This document shows, in pieces, positions 24,572 through 34,879 of a stretch of DNA of 58,249 nucleotides (its first letter is position 1; each line of letters starts with the position of its first letter). Location of the stretch: NCBI GenBank assembly GCA_022572885.1, contig JACZVC010000021.1:1-58249 (forward strand), in the 5' to 3' direction. The stretch comes from Pseudomonadota bacterium (GTDB lineage: Bacteria; Pseudomonadota; Gammaproteobacteria; Steroidobacterales; MnTg04). The notes below the pieces were generated by a model that worked only from the letters and a program-made list of their open reading frames with translations, was not told the origin of the DNA and did no database searches. The translations under genes and the position numbers were made by a program.

Positions 24572-26987
24572 ATGAGTAAATACCTGATCATCGTAGAATC
24601 TCCGGCCAAGGAAAAGACCATCGAGAAGTACCTCGGTGAGGAATTCAAGGTGCTGGCCACTTATGGCCATATCCGCGATTTAATATCAAAAGACGGTGCG
24701 GTTGATCCTGCCGAAGGTTTCAGCATGACCTATGAGGCCATCGACCGGAACAAGAAGCATGTCGACGCGATAGCAAAGGCATTGAAAAAAGCCGACGCGC
24801 TCTACCTGGCGACCGACCCCGATCGCGAGGGAGAAGCGATCTCCTGGCATCTTTATGAATTGCTCAAAGAACGCAACGCGCTGAACGGCAAGCCGGTTTA
24901 CCGCGTCGTTTTCCACGAGATTACAAAAAACGCGGTGCGCGAGGCGATCGAGAACCCGCGCGATCTGGATTTCAATTTGATAAACGCGCAGCAAGCCCGC
25001 CGGGCGCTGGACCACCTGGTCGGTTTTAATCTGTCGCCGTTGTTGTGGAAAAAAATCCGTCCGAAGTTGTCTGCCGGCCGCGTACAAAGTCCGGCGCTTA
25101 GATTAATCGTAGAACGTGAAAAAGAGATTGATGCGTTCAACCCACGCGAATACTGGACTGTCGCAGCATCGCTGAGCAAGGAGCAACAAGATTTCACTGC
25201 CCGGCTCACCGAGTACAACGGCGAGAAAATCGAGCAGTTCAGCATCACCGGGCAGCAGCAGGCCGGCGGCATCGGGGCCGCATTGACTACCGCGGCCAAT
25301 GGCCGGCTCAGCGTGCTCCAGGTGGACAGCAAACAGCGCAAACGAAACCCGGCGCCGCCGTTCACCACCTCGACACTGCAACAGGATGCCTCGCGAAAAC
25401 TCGGTTTTGGTGCGCAGCGAACCATGCGCGCGGCACAAAAGCTGTACGAGGGTCTGGATATAGGCGATGGGCAGGTTGGCCTGATTACCTATATGCGTAC
25501 TGACTCGGTCAATCTCGCCAGCGAGGCGATCGATGGGTTGCGAACGGTAATTTCAGAAAAATATGGCAAGGACCAGGTGCCCGGTCAGGCGCGCCTGTAC
25601 AAGACCAAATCGAAAAATGCGCAGGAAGCGCACGAAGCGATACGGCCGGCCAACCCGCAGGTTCTGCCGGAACATCTTGCGGGCAGAGTCGAGGATGATC
25701 AGCTAAAACTTTATCGCCTCATTTGGCAGCGCACATTGGCGTGTCAGATGGTGCACGCGGTTTACGACACGCTGGCAGTCGACCTGGCAGCCGGAAACAG
25801 CCCCAGCCCGGTCGGCCGCTTCAGAGCCAATGGCTCGGTGCTGGTGCAGCCGGGATTCTTGGCGGTCTATCATGAAGGCCGCGAAAACTCCGTGGACGAA
25901 CAAGACCGGTTGTTGCCGCCGCTGGCCGAAGGCGATGTAGTGAAATTGCTGGAGATAACCCGCGACCAGCATTTCACAGAGCCAAAGCCACGCTACAGCG
26001 AGGCCAGCCTGGTCAAGGAACTGGAAGAATATGGCATTGGCCGTCCATCGACTTATGCCAGCATTATTTCCACGCTGCAACGCAGAGAGTATGTGGAAAT
26101 CGATCGCCGCCGGTTTTTCCCGACCGACATCGGAAAAATCGTCAGCGACTTTTTGACGGCCCATTTCGAGCAGTATGTTGACTATGACTTCACCGCCAAC
26201 ATGGAAGACGATCTCGATGCTATTTCCCGGGGTGAGAAACAGTGGGTGCCGTTGCTGGAGAGTTTCTGGGCCCCGTTCAAAAAGCGGGTCGCGGAAAAGG
26301 AGGAATCGGTAAGCCGGGCCGATACGTTGAAAAAACGGATACTCGGGACCGACCCCAAGAGCGGTCGCGAGGTCAGTGTTCGCATGGGCAGGTACGGGCC
26401 GTTCGCGCAAATCGGTACGCGCGAGGAAGAAGACAAGCCGAAATTCGCCGGTCTTCGCAAAGAACAAAGCCTGGACACCATTGTCCTGGAAGATGCGCTC
26501 GAGCTTTTCAAATTACCGCGCGACCTCGGTGAAACACCGGAGGGAGAACCGATGTCGGTCAGTATCGGCCGCTTCGGTCCCTATGTGCGTTATGGCGGGA
26601 AATTTGTCTCCCTCAAAAAAGACGACGACCCATACACGATCGCACACGAGCGTGCGCTGGAACTGGTTCGGGACAAGAAAGAATACGATGCCAACAGGCT
26701 GATCCAGGATTTTCCGGACCACGGAATACAGATTCTGAACGGCCGGTGGGGTCCATATATCACCGACAAATCCAAAAACGCGAAGGTTCCCAAAGACCAG
26801 GACCCGAAGGCACTGACGCTGGAAGAATGTCAGACTCTGCTGGCCGAAGCGCCAGTCAAGGGCGCGCGCAAGAAGGCCACGGCCAAGAAAAGCGGCGAAA
26901 AAAAACCCCCGGCGAAAAAGAAAACCAAAAAGAAGCAGGCCGCGAAACAGCAAACGGACAAAAAGATAACGGCCACAGGCCAGGGCG

Positions 26988-26995
<8 letters not shown>
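24572..26995 (+). CDS. topA: DNA topoisomerase I (type IA)
   Basis: An 807-residue type IA topoisomerase that relaxes negative supercoils. The Toprim domain has E9 (IIVESPAKEKTI) and the DPDRE acidic triad (82-86), and the catalytic tyrosine is Y307 in GLITYMRTDS. The C-terminal part has TOPRIM-C repeats (GRYGPFAQIG; GRFGPYVRYG; GRWGPYITD) instead of the zinc ribbons of E. coli TopA, and it ends in a Lys-rich tail. That architecture is known in other bacteria, so it is a variant, not a defect. tsaC overlaps its end by 8 bases. Confidence 0.97.
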
Positions 26996-28895
<1,900 letters not shown>

Positions 28896-28940
28896 AGGGA
28901 CTACGCAAGGCGTCAAGTCCTTTCCACGGAGGAGATGGAA

Positions 28941-29165
28941 ATGGCAATACATGCCACGATGGCGACCAATTACCGTTGCCCGAAATGCAGCCGTAATAGT
29001 TATTCCACCGGCGAGATTCGAGCAGCCGGCGGCTTCTGGAGCAAAATCTTTGATGTGCAAGGTGCAAAATTTACCACTGTCACCTGTGATAACTGCAAAT
29101 ACACGGATCTTTATAAGGCCGATAGCAGCATGTTGGGGAATATTTTCGACCTTTTCACTAACTAG
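28941..29165 (+). CDS. Zinc-ribbon protein (DUF2082-like)
   Basis: A 74-residue protein with two CxxC knuckles (RCPKCSRN and VTCDNCKYTDLYK), as expected for a small zinc ribbon. A GGFWSKIFDVQGAKF motif between the knuckles and the LGNIFDLF ending match the DUF2082/zinc_ribbon_13 family, annotated as putative nucleic-acid binding. I preferred the ATG at 28941 over 28935 because GGAGG lies about 8 bases before it. A hairpin overlaps its stop codon. Confidence 0.8.
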   Translation: MAIHATMATNYRCPKCSRNSYSTGEIRAAGGFWSKIFDVQGAKFTTVTCDNCKYTDLYKADSSMLGNIFDLFTN

Positions 29166-29186
29166 CTTTAAGCGATTTAAAGCTAG
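29162..29186 (+). repeat. 10-bp hairpin overlapping a stop codon
   Basis: CTAGCTTTAA (29162-29171) pairs perfectly with TTAAAGCTAG (29177-29186) around GCGAT. It contains the TAG stop of the zinc-ribbon gene and ends next to the CGGAG ribosome-binding site of the AhpD-like gene. No T-tract follows, so it is more likely a processing or attenuation structure than a terminator. Confidence 0.6.
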
Positions 29187-29198
29187 CGGAGACCAGTT

Positions 29199-29756
29199 AT
29201 GGCCTGGATAAATGAGATTGAAGAGCAGGATGCCGATGGCGAACTGCGCACGGTTTATGACGAGTTGCTGAAAAGCCGCGGCAAACTGGCCAATATTCTG
29301 CAGGTACAAAGCCTCAACCCGGGCGCGCTGAAAACCCATGTCGATTTATACCTGCATCTGATGTTTGCCAAAGCGGGTCTGAGTCGAAAGGAGCGTGAAG
29401 CTATTGCGGTGGTTGTTTCTGCCAATAACGAATGCGCCTATTGTGTAAATCATCACTACGAACCACTCGCCCGCTACGAAAAGGACGAGCAGGTTTTGTC
29501 AAATATCCGCAACGCGGACGCGCTGGACACCCTGGACGACCGGCTTGCCGGGATCTTGCAACATGCCGCGAAACTCACGACGGACCCGCACCAGGTTAGC
29601 GCTGACGATGTACAGAAACTGCGCGATCTCGGTCTGTCGGATCGCGATATCCTGGATATCACGCTGATCACCGCCTATTTCAATTTCGTTAACCGGATAG
29701 CGCTGGGACTGGGTGTGACCTACAGCGAGGAAGAGATCCAGGGATATGAAAGCTGA
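29199..29756 (+). CDS. AhpD-like peroxidase-related protein (carboxymuconolactone decarboxylase family)
   Basis: A 185-residue all-helical protein with the redox motif NNECAYCVNHH (ExxCxxCxxxH type), which in AhpD forms the peroxide-reducing dithiol and proton relay. The flanking sequence LMFAKAGLSRKEREAIAVVV and the FNFVNRIALGLGV ending match the peroxidase-related subgroup. It follows the zinc-ribbon gene and hairpin. A bona fide terminator lies just past its stop. Confidence 0.88.
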   Translation: MAWINEIEEQDADGELRTVYDELLKSRGKLANILQVQSLNPGALKTHVDLYLHLMFAKAGLSRKEREAIAVVVSANNECAYCVNHHYEPLARYEKDEQVLSNIRNADALDTLDDRLAGILQHAAKLTTDPHQVSADDVQKLRDLGLSDRDILDITLITAYFNFVNRIALGLGVTYSEEEIQGYES

Positions 29757-29774
29757 GCCAGGAGTTTGCGGAAT

Positions 29775-29796
29775 GGCGGCACGCCGCCCTTTTTTA
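29775..29796 (+). terminator. Rho-independent terminator after the AhpD-like gene
   Basis: GGCGG-CACG-CCGCC followed by CTTTTTT. It ends the rightward run from topA to the AhpD-like gene and overlaps the stop of the convergent Sel1/TPR gene. Confidence 0.75.
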
Positions 29797-30633
29797 ATCG
29801 CGATTCTTCAGGGATTTTCCGGCCAGCGTTTTTAGTAAAGCCCGGGCCAGTTCTTCGGCGCGGCCATGTTCGCGAACTGGCATCATCTCCGCCGCTTCCA
29901 CCTGGTAGACCCGCGCGTGCATATTTCCTCTTTTCGCCGAGACCGTAAACCAGGCAAAGGCTTCCGGTGGGTCCAGGGTATAACCGGTACGAGTGACCAT
30001 TCCGCGCGGTAACAGGAAGGTCCTGCCGAGGTATAACTGACTTGCAGGGTCGTCTTGCCAGGCAGAAAGTTCGAGCATAATGCGCGCATTGTCCATCGCA
30101 ACGAAGAAGAACGGTTCGTCGCGCCGCGCTTCGGCAAGCATATAAGCCGCAACCGCATTCCCCTGGTCGACCATTAACCGCAGGAGCGGCGTTGACTTGC
30201 GCCGCAATGACAATGCCGCGCTGGTCAGGTTGCCGATGTCATTAGGTCTGTGCTGTCCCCAGCGTTCATCCACGAGCATGATGTAAAGTTCGGCCAGATG
30301 GTGCATCGCACGGCCGTCGCCGGCATCGGCCGCCCGGCGGTAAAGTGTAACCGCCTTGGCGACATCGAAGTACAACGACTGGTAATACTTGCCTGATGGA
30401 AGGCGGTGAAAGGCCGGGTCATGCAACAGGCCAAGCAAGTAACAGGCATCGGGATCGCCGGCGTTTGCCAGTTTGTCGATCTCCGATATTGCCTTGTCGT
30501 AATCCATTTCATTGAATGCGGCCCAGCCTTCCGCAATATCGGAAAATGCCCGGCCAGGAAAAGCCAGAACGAAGAGAAAGAATATTGTGGCGACGTAATT
30601 GGTGAGTCGCCTTCTTGTTTCAGCCGTATTCAT
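29794..30633 (-). CDS. Exported Sel1/TPR repeat protein
   Basis: A 279-residue protein with a signal peptide (YVATIFFLFVLAFPGRAFS). Helical Sel1/TPR-type repeats follow (AFNEMDYDKAISEIDKLANA; GDPDACYLLGLLHDP; AVTLYRRAADAGDGRAMHHL; PASQLYLGRTFL). Such repeats mediate protein contacts in the periplasm. No partner is evident. The gene stands alone between a terminator and the cation exchanger. Confidence 0.8.
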   Translation of the reverse strand: MNTAETRRRLTNYVATIFFLFVLAFPGRAFSDIAEGWAAFNEMDYDKAISEIDKLANAGDPDACYLLGLLHDPAFHRLPSGKYYQSLYFDVAKAVTLYRRAADAGDGRAMHHLAELYIMLVDERWGQHRPNDIGNLTSAALSLRRKSTPLLRLMVDQGNAVAAYMLAEARRDEPFFFVAMDNARIMLELSAWQDDPASQLYLGRTFLLPRGMVTRTGYTLDPPEAFAWFTVSAKRGNMHARVYQVEAAEMMPVREHGRAEELARALLKTLAGKSLKNRD

Positions 30634-30723
30634 GTCGGGTTTTCGTTGCTCGCTTGCATATTGACATTCGACCTGGCTAAAAGTTGCTGTCCCTCCATTG
30701 CGTCCGGTGTCCTAACTGATCCG

Positions 30724-31677
30724 TCAAAAGCCTGAATTCTGAACCGTCACCAACATATATAGGAAATAAATCACCAGCAGGAACACCCCTTCAGATCGCT
30801 CAAGCTGGCGCCTGGAAATGACCAGTGGGATCAGGATCAAAGAAACCGCCAGCATGACCACCAGGTCAGGCCATTGGATCGCCCCCATGTGCAAAGGCCC
30901 GACCAGCGCGCTGATACCGACGATGGCAAGTATATTAAAGATATTGGAGCCAACCGCGTTGCCTATCGCTATATCGCCTTGCCGCCGGTATGACGCCAGC
31001 ATCGCGGTAGCGAGTTCCGGCAGACTGGTCCCAATGGCGATGACTGTAAGAGCAATAAGCGCTGGCGCTATCTTGAAGCTTTGCGCCAGTTCGACCGCGG
31101 TGTCGACCAACATCGAGCCGCCGAAAATCAGCATCCCCATGCCAACGACCACCAGCAGTATTTCTTTCCACCAGGCCAGCAGGTTATCCCGTACGACTGT
31201 GCCGAATTCATCCTGGATTTTTTTCTGCTCGCTGCGCGCCAAATAGATCGAAAAGAAAATATATGCGGCGATTCCGCTTACCAGGAAGACTCCATCAAGT
31301 GCCGAAATCACGCCGTCCATCAATACGAGAATCAACAGCGCACTACAAAAAATCATTACCGGGATATCCAGTCGCACCAACTGAGACTGAATGTTGATCG
31401 GCCGAACGAGCGCCGCCGCGCCCAGTACCAAGGCAATATTGCAGATGTTGGAACCCACGGCGCTGCCGATGGCCATGTCGCCAAGACCTCGATATGCAGA
31501 TTCGACGCCGACCGCAAGCTCGGGGCTGCTGGTGCCAAAAGCGACAATGGTCAGGCCAGCCACCAACGGTGTAATCCCGAGCCGCAGGCCGATCGACGTC
31601 GCGCCACGCACGAGGAGATCCGCGCCGAACAACAACAGCACCAGGCCGACGCTGAAAAGAAAAAGCAGTGTGACCAC
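30724..31677 (-). CDS. CaCA-family calcium/sodium antiporter (YrbG-like)
   Basis: A 317-residue inner-membrane protein with ten or so membrane helices. It carries the two alpha-repeats typical of cation/Ca2+ exchangers: GTSSPELAVGVESAY...GSAVGSNICNIALVLG and GTSLPELATAMLASY...GNAVGSNIFNILAIVG. These contain the acidic and Asn residues that coordinate Ca2+. It exchanges Ca2+ for Na+ or H+. The length matches YrbG (325). Confidence 0.93.
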   Translation of the reverse strand: MVTLLFLFSVGLVLLLFGADLLVRGATSIGLRLGITPLVAGLTIVAFGTSSPELAVGVESAYRGLGDMAIGSAVGSNICNIALVLGAAALVRPINIQSQLVRLDIPVMIFCSALLILVLMDGVISALDGVFLVSGIAAYIFFSIYLARSEQKKIQDEFGTVVRDNLLAWWKEILLVVVGMGMLIFGGSMLVDTAVELAQSFKIAPALIALTVIAIGTSLPELATAMLASYRRQGDIAIGNAVGSNIFNILAIVGISALVGPLHMGAIQWPDLVVMLAVSLILIPLVISRRQLERSEGVFLLVIYFLYMLVTVQNSGF

Positions 31678-31928
31678 TAGGCCCCGTCCGGTTTATGACC
31701 GAATGCGGATGATTTCTTGGCCAGACCGAACGGCAAACACGACCGCATTTTTTTGCTTATCAGCATGCGGGGATTTTAGCATGCTGTCATGGCGCGCACT
31801 GTTGCGGGAATATACTGATTTTGATCCCTGCATTCTGCCGGACCCGGGCTATTGTCGCGAGGCAAGTGGGAATCGAGCCAGGATTTTCGATCATTCCAGG
31901 CAAATAGCGATCCTGCCCATCGGTCTCA
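31678..31928. promoter_or_regulatory. Intergenic region with inverted repeat upstream of the exchanger
   Basis: This gap of about 250 bases holds the perfect inverted repeat CAGCATGC-GGGGATTTTA-GCATGCTG (31761-31786). Read leftward, the loop contains TAAAAT, which could be a -10 element for the exchanger gene, so the arms could be an operator. I see no clear -35 and no gene. Confidence 0.35.
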
Positions 31929-33515
31929 CTACCTGGCGAGCTCCGCACCGAGACCGGCCAGCACCGCCGCATAAACCTCAATTGCATCCCATAGATTCTG
32001 TATGCGCAGATTCTCGTTCGGGCTATGCTGGTTATTGTCATGGTTCGCCATGGGCAGCATTACGATGGGTACGCCAAGCCCTTGCCGAATCACGTGCAGC
32101 GGCAGGCTGCCGCCCATCGTCTGCATTCTGATCAGTTCGCCGCCCCGCGCCTGCAGCAGAATCCGGCTCAGGGCCCGCGCACGAGGATCATTCATGTCCA
32201 TCCAGACAGCCGGGTAACCTGATTCCCGCCACTCGACCAGCGCGACCTTCTCATGCTGCCCCAATGTTTGCGAATCCGGTGGTTCCCGCACTATGGTATA
32301 GCCTTGTTTCCGGATATGGGCATCGACCAGCGCCTGCACTTTTTCGGGCGTGAGATCCGGGACCAGGCGAAATCCCAGCGATACGGTGGCCTGATCCACG
32401 ATCGCGTTGCGTGCTGTCTTGCCCACGCCGCCGGCACTGATTCCCCGGACATTGATCGCCGGATTCATGATCAGTCTCTCAAGACGCTGACCATTACCCT
32501 CCGTCCATCCCAGGGCGAGGTCTTTTCGCAATAACGCGTCGACCGGTGGAGCCACTGCGATCGCGGCCAAGGCTTCCGCGCTTGGCTCAGCTACCGCATC
32601 GGCAAATCCGTCGACCAGAATTTCCCCATCCGGGGCACGCATGCTGGCCAGCAGATGCACCAGCATCATGACCGGGTTTGGCGCCCAGTTCCCGTAATGC
32701 CCGCTGTGCAATTGGCGCAAAGGGCCATAGACGGTGACATCTGCCGCGGTCATTCCGCGCACGCCAAAACTGACCAGTTGCCGGCGGGTCTGGTGCACCG
32801 GCCCATCGCAGAACAACCAGAAATCGGCCTGCAACAGGTCCGCGTGCCGCCGAATCATGTCCGCAAGATGAGGCGAGCCGGCTTCTTCTTCGCCATCGAA
32901 AAAGAATTTGAGATTGACCGAAACGGGAATATCCGCCGCCGACAGCGCATCGATTGCGCTCAGTAGGCCAATGATCGGCGCTTTGTCGTCACCGGCCGAG
33001 CGCGCGTACAGACGCCATTCGCCGGGGATTTCGACTGGCAAGGAAGCAAGATCGACTGTTGCCGCATGGTCTTCGAGTCTTCCTTTGCGCAGCACCGGCT
33101 GCCAGGGATCGGACGCCCACAACTCACGTTGCACAGGCTGGCCATCGTAGTGGGCGTAAATGAGTACCGTATGCGCAGCACCCCGGTTCAATTCGCCAAA
33201 AACAACCGGCGGGCTGCCCGGCGCTTCCAGCAGACGTGACTCGATGCCTCGTCGCCGCATCATCCCCATAATGAACTCGGCATTGCGACGCATATCAACG
33301 TGATTCGACGCTACGTTCCGCAGAGCCAGCAAATCCGCAAACTCACGGATGATGCGGGTCTGGTTGGCGCTGCTGTGGGTCCGTGCCGCAGCTACGGCCT
33401 GGACGACCAGCGACTCGGAGCCTTCTGTCCCCGCCATCGCAGGCGGGCAGAAAATCAACAGTGCGCTACACAGCCAGTGCTTTGCATTCCCGATAACGAA
33501 AACAAGCTGTTTCAT
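31929..33515 (-). CDS. Secreted M20-family metallopeptidase
   Basis: A 528-residue di-zinc aminoacylase/carboxypeptidase-type enzyme. A signal peptide (AKHWLCSALLIFCPPAMAG) begins the ATG-33515 form. Metal ligands are visible: YAHYDGQPV (His, Asp), FFDGEEEAGSPHL (catalytic Glu pair), CDGPV (Asp) and NHDNNQHSPNENLRI (His). A dimerisation domain is inserted as in M20. The substrate is probably a peptide or dipeptide in the periplasm. The start overlaps the 3' end of tag by 50 bases in another frame. Confidence 0.88.
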   Translation of the reverse strand: MKQLVFVIGNAKHWLCSALLIFCPPAMAGTEGSESLVVQAVAAARTHSSANQTRIIREFADLLALRNVASNHVDMRRNAEFIMGMMRRRGIESRLLEAPGSPPVVFGELNRGAAHTVLIYAHYDGQPVQRELWASDPWQPVLRKGRLEDHAATVDLASLPVEIPGEWRLYARSAGDDKAPIIGLLSAIDALSAADIPVSVNLKFFFDGEEEAGSPHLADMIRRHADLLQADFWLFCDGPVHQTRRQLVSFGVRGMTAADVTVYGPLRQLHSGHYGNWAPNPVMMLVHLLASMRAPDGEILVDGFADAVAEPSAEALAAIAVAPPVDALLRKDLALGWTEGNGQRLERLIMNPAINVRGISAGGVGKTARNAIVDQATVSLGFRLVPDLTPEKVQALVDAHIRKQGYTIVREPPDSQTLGQHEKVALVEWRESGYPAVWMDMNDPRARALSRILLQARGGELIRMQTMGGSLPLHVIRQGLGVPIVMLPMANHDNNQHSPNENLRIQNLWDAIEVYAAVLAGLGAELAR

Positions 33516-34056
33516 GATCGTTAACCATCCCGATGGCCTGCATATGTGCGTAAATAATGGTGCTGCCAACAAACTTGAAGCCCCTCTTTTTCAGGTCTTT
33601 CGACAATTCGTCCGATTGAACGGATGTCACCGGCAGCTGTGCCGAGGTTTTCCAGCGATTTTGAATCGGTTTGCCGCCAACGAAATCCCAGATGTAGCGG
33701 TCGAAGCTGGCAAACTCTTTTTGTACGGCCAGGAACGCCTTTGCATTGCTTACCGCCGATCTGACCTTGAGCCGGTTTCTGATTATCGCCGGGTCGGCCA
33801 GGAGTTTCTCGATTTTTACATCATCGTACCGGGCAATCTTGTTGGGGTCGAAGTTGTCGAATGCCTTGCGGTAACCATCGCGCTTTTTCAAAATGATCTC
33901 CCAGCTCAGGCCCGCCTGCGCGCCCTCCAGCACCAGAAATTCGAAATGCAGCCGATCATCGTGTACCGGCACACCCCATTCCCGATCGTGGTAGGCGTGA
34001 AAGATATCCTTTTGCGCCCACTTGCACCTGGTGTCTTGTTGCTTTTTCCCCGCCAT
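33466..34056 (-). CDS. tag: DNA-3-methyladenine glycosylase I
   Basis: A 196-residue HhH-fold base-excision repair enzyme that removes N3-methyladenine. Signatures: CKWAQKDIFHAYHDREWGVP, FEFLVLEGAQAGLSWEIIL, FVGSTIIYAHMQAIGMVNDH. The zinc site of Tag is complete: Cys and His near the N-terminus (RCKW, YHDREW) and HETAC at the C-terminus. The length is close to E. coli Tag (187). Its last 50 bases overlap the signal-peptide coding region of the M20 peptidase. Confidence 0.95.
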   Translation of the reverse strand: MAGKKQQDTRCKWAQKDIFHAYHDREWGVPVHDDRLHFEFLVLEGAQAGLSWEIILKKRDGYRKAFDNFDPNKIARYDDVKIEKLLADPAIIRNRLKVRSAVSNAKAFLAVQKEFASFDRYIWDFVGGKPIQNRWKTSAQLPVTSVQSDELSKDLKKRGFKFVGSTIIYAHMQAIGMVNDHETACFRYRECKALAV

Positions 34057-34150
34057 AAAAATCGCTTTTGAAATCTGTGAATAATGGTGCCGCTCTGTAA
34101 GAGTAGTCCGGGTAACAGGGTCTGGCTAGCGCGGTTTCATTATTTCTCCG

Positions 34151-34183
34151 GCAAAAATAAAAAGGCCCGCTTGCGCGGGCCTT
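34151..34183 (-). terminator. Rho-independent terminator of the HvfA-like gene
   Basis: AAGGCCCGC-TTGC-GCGGGCCTT (34162-34183) is a perfect 9-bp stem. Read leftward it is followed by TTTTATTTTTG. It lies about 40 bases after the stop codon of the HvfA-like gene and separates it from tag, so the HvfA-like gene is the last gene of its own transcript. Confidence 0.9.
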
Positions 34184-34223
34184 GATAGAATTCCGAAGAA
34201 TTCCATGCAGTGTTATGAACGCG

Positions 34224-34544
34224 TTACAGCGACTCGCCGCATTTGCCTTCGCCACACTTGCCTTCTTCACCTTTGTCTTCTTCACCTTTGTCTTCTTCAC
34301 CTTCGTCTTCACCGCAGCTTCCTTCGTCGCCTTTATCCTCGCCACAGCTGCCTTCGTCGCCTTTATCTTCGCCGCAGCTGCCTTCGTCGCCTTTACCTTC
34401 ACCGATATCGGCAACCATGTAGCCGGCACTCAGCGCGCTCGCCATGAACGGGCTGTTGTCGGCACTCGCGGTGCCAGCGAAAGCGAACGAAGACGCCAGC
34501 GCGACGCCAACGGCTATAGCCAGAGGTTTCTTTAATTCAGACAT
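34224..34544 (-). CDS. HvfA-like Cys-repeat RiPP metallophore precursor, orphan
   Basis: A 106-residue low-complexity protein. A Sec signal peptide (KKPLAIAVGVALASSFAFAG, cleavage near ASA at 26-28) leads to an acidic, Gly-rich tail with three exact 10-residue repeats KGDEGSCGED (51-80), a DKGEE stretch, and the ending EGKCGEGKCGESL. Five cysteines lie at 57, 67, 77, 97 and 102. The EGKCG signature defines HvfA proteins, in which Cys is converted to oxazolone/thioamide by the MNIO enzyme HvfB (DUF692) with HvfC. No DUF692 or HvfC gene is present in this window. AAGGAGA precedes the ATG and a strong terminator follows. An ECF sigma/anti-sigma pair lies immediately upstream. Modification and copper binding are inferred from the family. 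Confidence 0.8.
   Translation of the reverse strand: MSELKKPLAIAVGVALASSFAFAGTASADNSPFMASALSAGYMVADIGEGKGDEGSCGEDKGDEGSCGEDKGDEGSCGEDEGEEDKGEEDKGEEGKCGEGKCGESL
34262..34306 (-). repeat. 15-bp tandem repeat inside the HvfA-like gene
   Basis: Three copies of CTTCTTCACCTTTGT (plus-strand sense; the third has one change) encode the DKGEE-type repeats. They are in frame, so the copy number can change by slippage without a frameshift. Confidence 0.8.
34311..34400 (-). repeat. 30-bp tandem repeat inside the HvfA-like gene
   Basis: Three contiguous 30-base units (34311-34340, 34341-34370, 34371-34400) share the core CTTCGTCGCCTTTA and encode KGDEGSCGED, one cysteine per unit. Contraction or expansion would alter the number of modifiable cysteines. 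Confidence 0.85.
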
Positions 34545-34879
34545 GATGCAGGTCTCCTTAGTATCCCATAGGGAATTAACGGCCTTTCCGGCCTTTATTA
34601 TCCGCTTCGAATGTGATTCAGAGCGGCCTCAAAGTAGCATAGACCCCGGACCGAAATGCCGCCACTGTCTGAATTTTGCGACAAGTGGAGATTAATCGGA
34701 GCCGGGCGGTCTCAGACCGCTGGTACACATTGTTGCGCGGCGGATTCATTGAAGCCCATATAGAGCGGGAAGAGTGCCTAACCACAAAAAACCAGATCCA
34801 TACCACCATTACTCAATCGCCCAGTCGGGCTTAATCAACTAGACAGGGCCTCGGCCAAAAAAATTACACGCTGATACGA
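34545..34879 (-). promoter_or_regulatory. Leader region of the HvfA-like gene
   Basis: These 335 bases separate the anti-sigma stop from the HvfA-like start, with all genes leftward. The region must hold the HvfA-like promoter, which on family precedent may be ECF-dependent. A GGCC-rich short hairpin (about 34580-34596) lies in the leader, and AAGGAGA lies at about 34553-34559. I cannot assign a -35/-10 pair with confidence and see no gene here. Confidence 0.4.

Noticed and set aside
34262-34400. Regular repeats considered as a CRISPR array
   Set aside because: Units are contiguous with no spacers, in frame, and encode KGDEGSCGED-type repeats.
34182-34535. Phe/Ala-rich rightward frame of 117 residues opposite the HvfA-like gene
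   Set aside because: It is the reverse complement of the tandem repeats. The leftward frame has a signal peptide, ribosome-binding site and terminator, so the rightward frame is a shadow.
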